Shown in pieces: positions 43,096 through 54,800 of a stretch of DNA of 64,000 nt. This stretch comes from Leuctra nigra (taxonomy: Eukaryota; Arthropoda; Insecta; Plecoptera; Leuctridae), in NCBI GenBank assembly GCA_934045905.1, contig OW203763.1, positions 18,916,948 through 18,980,947 of the forward strand, read 5' to 3'. Made by a program: the position numbers and the translations under genes. The notes beneath the pieces were generated by a model, which was given only the letters and a program-made list of their open reading frames with translations, had not been told where the DNA came from and made no database searches. Each line of letters begins with the position of its first letter. Position 1 is the first letter of the stretch.

Positions 43096-44310
43096 ACCGG
43101 GTGGACCAAAAAAACGTCCAGCGAGCGAGACATCACTGTGACGAAACTACTGCACATATCGAGCTGATAATTAATTACACCAATTATACATAACATAGGT
43201 ACTAAGGTCTAATATGTTAAAGTTTTAACATCATAACTTTTATAGGAAAAAAGTTACAGCTGTTCCTATTTCGTTGTCGAAAAATCGATTATACGGAGCT
43301 CAAAAATCATGCGTCCAGAAAATGTCCAATGGCCGGGACGCTGTTTACTCAAAACTGCTGATGATATACAGCTGAAAATTATATATGTTATTCAAAATAT
43401 ATTTCTATTGATTGTGTAAAAATTTCAATTCATTTGAATTAATGTAACGAAAGTTATGTTATCTAGAATTTGCTCTCAAAAAGCAGAATACAAAAGAGAT
43501 CATTTCCATGTTAATTTTAGAAGAGAAATTATCTCCCGTATTTTCTAATTTTAAGCTCAACTTCAAGATACCATAACTTTCGTTCCACTGATTCAAATGT
43601 ATTGAAATTTGTATACAATTGAATAGATAGTCATATGATTCGAATAATTTTTGAAATTTTCAGCCTCATATAATCACTCAGTATAGTGTTGAAAATAAAG
43701 GTGACCATGCCATTGGACTTTTTCTGAATGCGCGCTCTTTGAGCTCAGTATAATCGTTTTTTCGACAACCAAATTCGAACAGCTATAAACATACCAAAAT
43801 TTAATATGTACAAGTTTCAAACATTTTTGTTGAAAAGGAAATAAGTTGGAAATTATTGAAGTGTACGTTTAAAAAAAACAGAATAATCCAGAAAATTGAC
43901 TTGTTTGAAGAACTGATTTGGAGCTACTTCGTGGGAATTAGTTGAATTTATGGTGTTCGGTCAACCATTTTCTTTGTGGACTATGCGCAAACGAAGTTTC
44001 CATTATAATATAGATTTCTGAATCTGTAATACCGAAATTAGTGACCACAAATCTTTTATTTTTGTTTTCAATGCTAGTAAAGTTCTGTTAAAGTTCATAA
44101 AACTGTACACACTGTATACACTGGTATACACTGTTTTTCAACATCTTAAATCAAATTTCTGTAACATTTTCTCATTACCAAAGATGTCTGAAATTTGCAC
44201 ACATTAAATCTTCATATGTTTTCTACAATGTATGAATGTTTTAGCTCTTTATCTTTTACAGTTCTGTCGTAGTTACCTCTCAAACAGGGCGCTTTTTTGC
44301 GCCACCCGAT
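43096..44310. mobile_element. Palindromic element, 1.2 kb, inside the gene A intron
   Basis: Ends CCGGGTGGACCAAAAAAACG and (reversed) ATCGGGTGGCGCAAAAAAGC. Inner mirrored blocks include AAATCGATTATACGGAGCTC against GAGCTCAGTATAATCG. Same family as 38083-38890. It accounts for more than half of the 2151-bp gene A intron and explains why that intron is twice as long as gene B's. Confidence 0.75.
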
Positions 44311-44712
44311 ATAAATAGTAACAAGATTTTCATGGTATTTTGCTTTATTCGTAAGATTATTCACGTTTGAGGAAATTATTTAAACAATATTCAAACCGCT
44401 GAAGGTAAAAGAGATTGAGAAAACCAGACTGACCAATTGACTAGGTTTTCTGGTTTAAACCCCAGGAAGGTTGATGTGAATGAATACCAACTGCAAGATG
44501 AAAAGATGTTCCTTCTCTTGGAGGAATCTTTTCATCTTGCAGATGGTATATTCATATTCATATTTATTCATATTATAAATATATATATATATAATATAAA
44601 TATTATAAATATTATAAATGATTCATATTAATATTATATTATTATTATGTAATCCAATAAAGTGACTCAAATTCAGTAAAGTTCGTTGACGAAGTTTTTG
44701 ATTTTCACTCAC

Positions 44713-44769
44713 CGTATGTGCTGCTCCCAGTGCGACAATAACACCGAGAAAGACGAGAATGCACCTCAT
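44713..44769 (-). CDS. Glycine-rich secreted protein gene A, exon 1 (signal peptide)
   Basis: Encodes MRCILVFLGVIVALGAAHT, a 19-residue signal peptide ending at ACG, then a GTGAG donor (44712 down). Leader, start context and promoter are almost the same as in gene B. The intron to exon 2 runs 44712-42562, phase 0. Confidence 0.85.
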
Positions 44770-44824
44770 GGTTAGATTGTTGTGTAGTCAACTTGGTTCT
44801 TACTGGGAAGACAGTAAGAATCAG

Positions 44825-44858
44825 ACTGACTTGAACTGATATCTGTCCAGCTTTTATA
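44825..44858 (-). promoter_or_regulatory. Core promoter of gene A
   Basis: TATAAAAG starts at 44858 and TCAGT has its A at 44827, 31 nt downstream. TAATTAGTTTGG lies just upstream. Near-identical to the gene B promoter. Confidence 0.75.
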
Positions 44859-44869
44859 CTTTGCCAAAC

Positions 44870-45950
44870 TAATTACGTTGCATTAAACAGCCTTACGATG
44901 TTGTAGTTGTAATTCTCTTTGTATTCAATAAGCACGTTTGTATGATATGAAAATTGTAAACATTCTTTGTTTGCGATGTTTATTTTGTTTGAATTTTACA
45001 TCGAAATTCTTAATCTTTAAGCTATTTTAGTAAGAAGTGAAGGACATTAAGGTATCGCTTGGTGACAGAATATTTGAATAATGTTATGATGCAGATCACA
45101 ATGCAGGGAGCTTTGTCTTATTCTAAAGAATAGGTAATTTTCATAATAAACATTGCAAGGAATCAAAAATATTTTAGGGTTGGCTTTTCAATTCTAAGAT
45201 CGTATCGTAGGGTATTCAAGTAAAAACCATGTGACTATAAATATAAAATAGGAAATTGGCCAAACTACTTCACCGAAAAATTTAAGAACGTTTTTCCTCA
45301 TTATAAAAGTGCTTCTACAACTCACGTGACCTTTTCACCTAAAAAGTTTCCTTTTCAAACATTTTTGCCGATATATTGCTGTTTCAATTGGATTTAATTA
45401 AGTTCAGCAATTATCACTCTATATACAGACTTGCATGTAGTCTCATTGACTTCGTTATGAATAAACGAAGAAAACGACACTATGCATTTTTCAATAACTT
45501 TGTTATCTGGTCACAGTCCCCAATAAATGATAACTGCATCGAAGAAAAATCCGGGAAGTAAAGATTTTGTTTATAGAACGATACATACGATACAAAAGTA
45601 AAAAATACGCAATGTTGATTTCTTCGCCTACTCAAAAGTGCAAAGTACAAAAGTTAGCCATACTAAATAATTACGCTTATTTAGTTCATGTATGAATTAC
45701 GATCCATTGTGCAATGTGCTTTCTAGTGCCATTATTCTTCTTGTGCCATGTAGGTCTTACTGATTATATCATATGCCTAATGTTGCCAGTTTTTGACTTG
45801 TGCGAGTTTTTGAACCCACATTTTTCTGTTAATAGGTTTCTATAAGATGATTAGACCTAATATAAATATAGACTGATTAAATCCAGTAAATCTTAATTCA
45901 TCTCAATCTCTTATCTCAATTGACCTGTTTGAATTTAAAATAATACAACA
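44870..45950. other. AT-rich intergenic DNA upstream of gene A, nothing recognised
   Basis: No gene or repeat structure seen. Any enhancer of gene A could lie here, but no motif array is evident. Confidence 0.5.
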
Positions 45951-45999
45951 TGACAAAATGGAAGTCTCCTTATTTGTTGTGATTTTATACGAGGATTTA

Positions 46000-46250
46000 C
46001 AGTGGCTGCCGCTTCTTGCATTTATTCCCTCCATGTATTCATATCCTCTCAATCACTCTCTTCCAAACCCCTTTCCTCCATTTCCCTCCAAAACCATCCA
46101 TCCACAAGCTCCTCAGTCGTCCACACTTCCTTCTGTATGGAGGTTGAGTATCCCCACATCCTTCTTGGCTACCTCTCTTCATCAATTGATTGTACATTTT
46201 ATAAATAACAACACAAATAACAATGACTGCACACATATCACACATATTTT
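46000..46250 (-). pseudogene. Possible LINE ORF2 3' remnant
   Basis: The minus-strand frame 46245-46039 reads CGRLRSLWMDGFGGKWRKGV. This vaguely resembles the closing GRPRKRWMDGV-type segment of RTE-class LINE proteins. No polymerase motif or tail seen, so weak. Confidence 0.25.
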
Positions 46251-46261
46251 GACCAATGGGT

Positions 46262-46860
46262 GTTAGGAGTTACCTCTAGGAGGTCAAAATGCAGAGCTTT
46301 ATAACTTATAGAGGTCAATACTTACCTCACGGTCAAAATTTAAGATGATATCATAGTTATATGTTTTTCATGTGTGCTAAGGAACATATTCACCAAATTT
46401 CATGCAGTTATCACATCACATTATTGTTATGGCACATTCCAAACCACAATGAAATAAATCAAAATTTTGCAATTTCGCACTCAATTGTGTCCTTTCCCGC
46501 AACAATTTTGGTTTTTATGATCATTATTATCACTCAAAAGACTTTTCCAAGCCCATTTAAAAAATATATATATATTAAATAGCCTAAGAAATACGGTTTT
46601 TGTCATTTGACCCAAAATTGCCCGAATTGAAAATTTTGATAATTTCGTATTTTGTTTGAAATAGCAGTCATAATCAAGCAACCATTCACTCAAAATGTTG
46701 TTTCAGTAGTGAGTTATTAGGATTTATGTTTTGAACTCCTAGAGGTCACTCACTTCTGATTTGGGTGAAAATATGAAATGATATCATAGTCAAATGTTTT
46801 TCGTGTATGCTAAGGAACATCTCTGCTAATTTTTGTGCATCTATCATATTGTAGGTACCC
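46262..46860. repeat. Diverged direct repeat, about 430-bp offset
   Basis: CCTCTAGGAGGTCA, ATGATATCATAGTTATATGT and GTGTGCTAAGGAACAT near 46270-46390 recur as CCTAGAGGTCA, ATGATATCATAGTCAAATGT and GTATGCTAAGGAACAT near 46740-46815. No coding content. Confidence 0.5.
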
Positions 46861-47069
46861 ACTTCCAATAGTTCTTATGTCGGTTTCCCATATACCAACA
46901 TGAGGATTTGGCCGGCTTCTTTTGACGCTGACCCTACCTATCTATGGTATTGTTAGTCCATAATTGAATCAACATTTTGAACGTTTTGACCAATTAACCC
47001 CCTAACCCGCCACAAATTTGGTTTTATGATTTTAATTACCACTCGCAAGACATTTTTCAATGACTCTGT

Positions 47070-47086
47070 GTAACGCGTTGATGAGC
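47070..47086 (-). repeat. Dispersed short repeat, copy 2 of 3
   Basis: GTAACGCGTTGATGAGC, the exact reverse complement of the core at 3744-3760. Confidence 0.5.
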
Positions 47087-47149
47087 GAGCACAGGTACGT
47101 GCCAAACCTCCAACCAATCGAACAATCAAACTCGAACCATTCAATCAAA

Positions 47150-49940
47150 AATAACACCTAACATTATTTCTGATTTTACTTGAGACTTCAATTTCCATAC
47201 ACTCTGGAATGTGATCGTTGGCTTGCGCGAATGAAGTACTTTTCAGAAAATCTCCTTTGACAGCTCTGTAAATACTTGACCAATTGTGCTGAAAACTTAT
47301 AAAATATTAATTAATGTCGATTTTGATCACTAAGACAAATTTGAACTTAATCAGAGCATTTAGATTTTTGACCAATCGGAAGATATTTTTAAATTTGAAC
47401 CATTAGTAGGAATTGTTGGTTGCAATGACTTGACAAAATTTCAAACTGATCGGACCAGCCAATAGGGATTTTTTTTTTAAATTTAAACCAATAAACGGAT
47501 ATCAAAAAAATTATGGTCTGCAACGGCCAGAGATGGTCCGTATATGTGTGCAAAATTTTATCATCGGTCGAAGAAACGGTGCGACGTGTATAGCGGTACG
47601 GACAGAAAAAAAACAAAAAAATCAGATGTCCGTGCTAAAAGAGCTAAATGGAGTCTCTCACTCAATAAATGTAATTGTTTACTTGTGACGGCGAGAATGC
47701 AATCGCAATACAGTGTCCACGTCAATTGTCAAGTGTATTTCAATATGGGAAGAACTGTGCGGTTATTACTTCACTTTACAAGCATTCCTCTATATTTGCC
47801 ATCGACAAAATAATATGAAATTGATAAACAGATGGCCTTCTGGCATTCCTAGAGTTTGGCCCTGCAATTCATTAAACACAATATTAAATGAAATACGTTA
47901 GAGTGCAAAATCTTGAGTCTAATTAATGCGCTTGTAATCTGGTTTAACAGTGGTTTGAACTAAAATATTGTATTCGTGGTCACTTTGCACTAAATTAAGA
48001 TGTCAAAGAGTAGTTTTGATTTACTATCAGACCAGGCAATAACTTAGTTTTTGAGCTCACTACTTATTTGTACACACTATAATCAGTATAGGTGCATATT
48101 TACGTTCAATTTTTTATAATATTTTCGATTTCTTTATAAATGTTAAGTTCTCTTCGTTCATTTTGGATTTGGTGTTCATCCAAAATTGCATTTTTTTCAG
48201 CTGAATGACAATATAATTTTGTCTGAAACTATTAACATGAAATACAAACAATGGAAACAAATCTAATCTGAATCTTGACTTTTAGATATCGTAAATTAAC
48301 AACAGACACGTTTATGGCACATTCTAGAACTTGTTGATATTATTATGATATTATTGCAACTTTGCAAGACTCGTTTGCAACTAAAGAAACATAACAATTT
48401 GCATTGTTCTGCTTACCAACATATTTAGAATTAGGTACGCGTGCTTGTAAAAATGCACTAAACTTATTTGTAATTTCTATTTTGTATACATTTAATATTT
48501 TTAAGAGCACAGATAGAAGAAAATCGGAAAACATCTTATTTCTTAAATATTTTATCTTCTTATATCTATATTAGGTGCATGATTGTCTTTTAAGACCATC
48601 TTAGGCCCGTTGCACCGTGTTTGTATGCTTGAATGTTATTTCTGGGCTGAAGCGACCCGTCTGTGTATATTTGCATTGTGCTGCCATTCGCTGGCATTTG
48701 TGCGTACTATTGTACTGTTTTACCGACAGAGAATAATGGATTTTCTCTCACACGTGTTCGCTTTCCCACTTTCCCGCCACTTTTCATCGCCATCTTGCAT
48801 ATTGTGCTGCCATCTTACTACTCATAAATGAAGTGCCTTAATACTTGGAATTGCTAGTTGATGTAATTTGTGACTAGAGACCACCGTGCTTGAGACTAAA
48901 GATTTGTATGGAAATAATGTTTTTACAAAAACTAAAATCTTTACCATTTTCAGCACCGTTCATATTAAAAGCTTCCAACCTCGTAGCGCGTACAGAAGTG
49001 TGGTTTTTGTGTTCTTTATAAACGACTCGACAGCTAGGAATGATACTCTGGGAATGATTATGAGGAATATTGGGTTATGAAGATGAAGAAGGGATGAAGT
49101 TAGGTGGTGAGGAGGCGGGGTTTATGACCTCTTGATTGAGAGAAACCAAATACGTTAACAATTCCAGAGCTATGTTACCTAAGCCAATTTGCTCCGTAAA
49201 GTGCATTGGATTAATACATATTTTCATAAAGAATCATTACTTTGTTATGACTTTGTTATACCTATCAAGAACAGATTCCAATCGAATAATGACATTGATG
49301 ACATAAATACTTGACAATATCAAGTCTTATGTCTTCAATATCATCATTATTAGTATTATCCTCTCATTATCGATAACGATAGGAACTTACTCGTGACTCA
49401 TAACAAATTCATAACCATAGAATTAGTGTAGAAATCAGCTTCGCTAGCTTATTACTTGAAAAGTTTTGATACATTGAAAATATTTGTCGTTTAATTTATT
49501 TCTTACTTAATTCGTTATACAGTTTAGGCATAGCACACAAGTGTCAAATTGTTTATAATAAATGAACAGATTTTGTTCCAATACCATTATAGTAAAAGAC
49601 GACCTTAAAAGTAGTAAAATATATAAAATTAGGTATAATTTGTAACTACATGTGGTAGGTTGGTACCTAATTTTGCATTGTGAGTGATATGATGATTGTG
49701 ATATGAGGATAAAGAGTATAATGGCTTATTCGGTTGAAACATTCTACACTCTAAATATAATGAGATGAAATCGCTAAAAAATGAGTTAAATCCACTCAAA
49801 AATGATACGATTATGGTGCACTTTGGTGCACTTTCCATCCTTTTTATGTGGATTTCACTCTTTCAAATTTAGCGTGCAACAACCTCTACAAATACCCCCA
49901 CCCCCAACATTTAAGGAATTCAGGAGCCATTAGCATTACC
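47150..49940. other. AT-rich intergenic DNA, nothing recognised
   Basis: Small frames (47544-47901, 48583-48831) have no family resemblance or splice-supported structure. The stretch near 47500-47600 (GATCGGACCAGCC, GTGCGACGTGTATAGCGGTA) reads like an old transposon end but has no partner. Confidence 0.45.
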
Positions 49941-50192
49941 ATTAGTTTAAGCTTCAGTTAGTTTAAGCTACACTTGGGAAATGTGGTGTGTATTACCATA
50001 ACCATAGACATGTATAGCAATATAATGTCTATGCCATAGCATACTGCGGCTTAGCTTAAATAAACTGAGTCAATGTAGCATGAGGTTAATTTGACTGAGG
50101 AAATGAGTTCCGTAATTAAGCTGCAGTATATAATGGTATGGTAATACACCACATTTCCCAAGTGGAGCTTACTAACTGTAGCTTAAACTAAT
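49941..50192. mobile_element. 252-bp inverted-repeat element (MITE)
   Basis: Ends ATTAGTTTAAGC / GCTTAAACTAAT. Arms of about 80 bp share CACTTGGGAAATGTGGTGT with its reverse complement, plus an internal CTATGCCATAGCATACTGC centre. Non-coding. Confidence 0.75.
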
Positions 50193-50335
50193 TGTGATAC
50201 CGGCCATTAGATAAATAAATCAAGTTATGGTTACTATGAGGTCTGTGAAATGAGACAAGAGTGAGGTTAGGCATTGTTGTACCCTAATGTACGATAATGA
50301 CAGATCTATTCAGATTTATATTCCATTGTTATTTT

Positions 50336-50797
50336 CAGGGGCGAAGCGTCAGGGGAGACAGGGGAGACAGTGTCTCCCCTTGAAAATACGGACAGTGCTG
50401 TTCATATATTATTTCATACATTAAAATTTGCTGTAATTATTATTTCCTCCAGATATTTTAGTTCGTTAATCGTTTGTATTGTGTTTGTGTACGGTGTATT
50501 ATTTAATAATTTATTTATCACTAAAATGGAAACTGACGTTGACAATGACGTTATCGATTATTTATTTATTAACAAACAGTTTTGCCGCTCATTCATACGA
50601 ATAAAAGTGTTCAATAAAATCAAAGCGGCATACGCCTCAACTCGATATTAGCCAGAGAGATGGTAAAATAAGTCGTAACTCGTAAGTGCGTCGAATTGAG
50701 TTAATATACAAAAAATTTAGGTGCGCCAAAATACGCTATTTTCTATTTATTTTTTGTCTTGTGTCTCCCCATTTTTTGGAGGTACGCTTCGCCACTG
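50336..50797 (+). mobile_element. Non-autonomous hAT element with an exact 8-bp target duplication
   Basis: Begins CAGGGGCGAAGCGTC and ends ACGCTTCGCCACTG. GTTATTTT lies immediately outside both ends (50328-50335 and 50798-50805). An 8-bp duplication with CAGNGGCG-type ends is diagnostic of the hAT superfamily. A frame inside (from 50525) starts METDVDNDVIDYLFINKQFC and stops at 50651. It may be the first codons of a transposase left by internal deletion, but I recognise no domain. Total 462 bp. Confidence 0.9.
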
Positions 50798-50814
50798 GTT
50801 ATTTTCCATATTTG

Positions 50815-51246
50815 CCAAACTTTTCAGCAACACATGAGTTCAGAGTTTCGTTCCATATCGAAACACCTTCTTCTTGTTTCTTAATGTCAACATTAATAAT
50901 ATATTTTTTTAATATATCATTCACTAACTGACTGGCCCCGCCGTTGCTTGGATAACGTGATCTTTTTTAAGCATTGTTGTTGTGCATGTTGTCTTTTTTA
51001 CGAGGCGCCGCAGCATTTCCCCTAGAATACCCAAACTTTTCAGCAACACATGAGTTCAGAGTTTCGTTCCATATCGAAACACCTTCTTCTTGTTTCTTAA
51101 TGTCAACATTAGTAATATATTTTTTTAATATATCATTCACTAACTGACTGGCCCCGCCGTTGCTTGGATAACGTGATCTTTTTTAAGCATTGTTGTTGTG
51201 CATGTTGTCTTTTTTACGAGGCGCCGCAGCATTTCCCCTAGAATAC
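50815..51246. repeat. 216-bp tandem duplication
   Basis: Two nearly identical copies start CCAAACTTTTCAGCAACACA at 50815 and 51031, with about one difference noticed (AATAATATAT versus AGTAATATAT). They begin just after the hAT element. The second copy runs into CCAAACCAAATTTGGTTGAG. Confidence 0.9.
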
Positions 51247-51301
51247 CCAAACCAAATTTGGTTGAGATCGGTCAAAGGGTTTACGAGTAGGTATATGAAG
51301 A

Positions 51302-51354
<53 letters not shown>

Positions 51355-51360
51355 GAGACA
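51247..51360. repeat. (GACA)n microsatellite with transposon-like flank
   Basis: About 50 bases of GACA repeat at 51302-51352. The flank AAATTTGGTTGAGATCGGTC is the reverse complement of a similar segment at 63235-63255, beside a TGTCTG-rich stretch there, so both may be copies of one microsatellite-bearing element. Confidence 0.65.
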
Positions 51361-51788
51361 GATTTCCCCAAAGACTTCCCTTTTCAGATTTCTCTTTGGA
51401 AATGTGGAATAGTTTTTAGATTGTTTGTTAATAACTGTAAATATGTAACTATAAAACAATACAAATATAGTACCCATTCAGTTGGGCAGAAATGGAATAT
51501 AAAGAATCATGGCTTTGTTAGTTTGGAACCGTCCCTGCATTTACCTCTACACTTGCTAGAACCTCTTCAGGACGAGCATGATGTGAAACGGATATTTTGA
51601 CTGTTATGTAGCCGGGTGTATCGACGGGTTCTACTGCCCTAAGTAATCAGTTGTGCTGGTTGTGGTCACTTCACTTTCGTGGCAGGCCAGTGACGAGTGA
51701 TCCGAACTTTGCAATGCAAATGAGACACTCGGACCGATAGTGAGAGAAAGTGAGACACACACATTGGAGGCTGGTGTGTATGTGTGTG

Positions 51789-51790
<2 letters not shown>

Positions 51791-51843
<53 letters not shown>

Positions 51844-51885
51844 GTGAGAGAGAGAGGGGGGGAGAGGGAGAGGGAGAGAGAGATT
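51791..51885. repeat. (GA)n microsatellite
   Basis: Long GA run followed by GA/GGGA-rich sequence. Frames on both strands here are simple-repeat artefacts. Confidence 0.95.
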
Positions 51886-51889
51886 GCGA

Positions 51890-54800
51890 TGGAATGAGGT
51901 CGATCATTTGGTACATCGTCTTGCTGTTCCCCTGGCATACGCAGGTGTAATTTTGTACATTGATTCTTCTTTGATCATTCTTTTCATGGCTGATTGTGAA
52001 AATTAATAATTGTCTCGGGCATTAAATAGGTATATATTTAAAAATCAACATAAATAAGTTACGTGCCCAAAATATTTCAAAAAATCGAATATTTTAAGTT
52101 TTACAAATAAGAAGTAAAATCATACTAACAGCTTCGTCACAACTAAAAAGTTACCAATTTATTTTATGACTAAATTAACAATTCCTTTTCGTCGTCTTCT
52201 TCTTCTTTTACCTAATAATTAATAACCCATTTTACAATACAAAGAAAAAACTGAAATGGTAATTTGATATTCGAGAAGTACCTAATTTTGATTAGATGAA
52301 TAGATAGATAGATAAATTGATTAGATAGATAGATAGTAGTACGGAAAATATCACCTCGGAGTAAAAATCAGTTTAAAATTATTGTCTTTCGGTTGATATT
52401 TTGAATAACTGATTGTCAGAAATTGGTCAAAATATGCCTAGTATAGGTACTTTTCAGCAGGAAATGCTTCAAAAGGCTGAATCATACACCCTGGGCTGGA
52501 CGTATGAGGTTCAAGATTCCAATAAACGAGTTGGTACATTTTTCTGGAGAAAGCTCTCTGATTGATTATCTGAAAATGGAATCCGCACAGAAGAAATTGA
52601 TATTTTTAATTTGTCTTAATTTCGCAGATGAAACAAGTAATTGTGCAACCGGTGAAAACTGAAAACATTCTTGTACATTTTAATAATATGTATTAGTTTT
52701 ATTTGTAAGCTAGAATACAAAGAATGGAACGAAACACTTGTATTTGTTGAAATCAAATCACTACACAAATGAGAGCATCCAATACATTTCCATTTCTCTT
52801 TTCATTCGCGATCGCCAGCGAGACAAGCAAAAACGTGTTTAACCTCATTTACGAGTATGTTAAAATAATTCACTTCTGAAAATTGATTCCTGGTGTATTT
52901 TCGATATATCTCGATTGCAGACTACAGATTAGTTCGACATGCAACGTTTTACCACTTAATGTTTTACTTGATAAGGCAGCGTAGAAACTAGAAAGTGCAT
53001 GCCAAATATGAAATATAAGTAATCAAATTTGCAAGTTTCCAAAAACAAACCTACACTATACGTATAGTTCAAACAAAATATAATCAATGAATAATAACTT
53101 AGTAAAACGTAACTCAGGAAAACGCTTCGCGTAACGCGTTGATGAGCGGGCCTTCGTATTACATGCGAATTGATATGCGTGTGCAAGTTTCTGCTCTACA
53201 GACCTTGGAAAGAGCCGAAACAAATGAGTCCAAGTAGCAGTGATACATTTTTTTTTTCTAAAATTTTTTAAGAAATTTGACAAATATTTCCAAACACGCA
53301 TAAAATATCCGTAAAATGCTAATAAATTTTGAAGTTAACTACTGATTAGTCTGGAAATTGACAAAAACGCCTAAAATGTTGGTCCTGATGACCATGCAAA
53401 AGTTGAAGTTGATCGGTCAAATGGTTTTAGTTTAAATGTAAAAATTATCACAGGATCCTGTTCAAAAAGTATACACGAGACCACTTAGATTACATTATTA
53501 TTTGTACAAAATTTCAGCTCGATTGGCTAAACAGTTTGGACCTTGGGCACTGCTGGCAAAAAATAACATACAAAGAAAGTGTCATAAGAGTTCCGTGGTG
53601 ACGCTCGCTACGCTTGCTCAATTACTCACTTGATTCAAATTTGAAATTTTAAAAATAATGGATCACAAAACCATCAGGAAACAATGATTATCTCATTATT
53701 CCATTTTAAATCATGTTAGATAATAAATGAATTTAATACGTAAAACTGGTAGTTCCCCTTTTCTGTCAACATTGACGGCTATTTTACTTGCTTTTACTTT
53801 GTAATTAGGTACCTCTGACCATCATTTCTATCATATTAAATTGCTATTTAAAATATGCAACATGTCGTCATTTTCAAACCTATTAATATTGAATATTGAC
53901 GTATTCATTTCTGTAATTGCATAAAAAAAGTCAAGCAAATTCATAATCGCATAAATACATGCGATTGTTATAAAACAGAATTTCAATAGAATTGTTATTA
54001 AAAAAAATATTTGTACATAATATCAAGATACAATATTTATATTCCAATGACTTGCCAATCAATCGCTTGCTTTAAATTACATCATCACTTGTAGTAACTA
54101 GCGTAATGACACATTTTTGTGCATTCCTTTTTTTAAAACATTCATTATTGACATATTGAACAATCTTGAAGTCAGGCCAGAGGTCATCAGTGTCCCGTCC
54201 CGGGTCGTTGATTGCTCAGGCGACATTCCTTAACCCTGTGGCATTTAAATCAGAAGCAAATAAGTGTCTAACTATTCTCAATAAAGCTAGGTAACTTAGA
54301 AACATGTCGTGGTATTCCAATAATTATCATTAGAAGTTAAATTGACGTAATTACTATGGAGGAAGGATAACATTTTTGATTGATCTTTTTCCCCTTGGTT
54401 AATTTATCATAATCCAGTGGCAAAGCCCCTGGTGCTGATTAATCGAGAAATGCGCTTTAACTTCTTGCAAGCGCTCATTTGCGCGGTCTAGAAACTTTTT
54501 TTTTAATTAGAGAGTCGTTGAATACATGAATAGCGGGTACAACAAAATAGAAACTTAAAAAAAGCAGCCCCAATTCTTGAGTGAAACAATTCGATATCTT
54601 CCATACATTCAAAGATAGCAAAAGAAAGAATAGTAATGAAACTTTCTACTACTTGGTCTATTTTTACTTGAAGTAGAGGAAAGTGTAGACCATAGAGAAT
54701 TATATAAGTCGCTCTCTAGAAGTATAAAGGGGAAAACAAAATCAAAGAAAATATGACAGATTTGCGTTTTGATTTCTTTGACGGATAAATCCATTGTTAA

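Noticed and set aside
48583..48831. 82-codon Cys-rich frame as a small secreted protein
   Set aside because: No signal peptide of convincing shape, no paralogue, promoter or splice support. Likely chance.
51666..51950. Ser/Leu- and Arg/Glu-rich frames at 51.7-51.9 kb
   Set aside because: They are translations of a (GA)n microsatellite.
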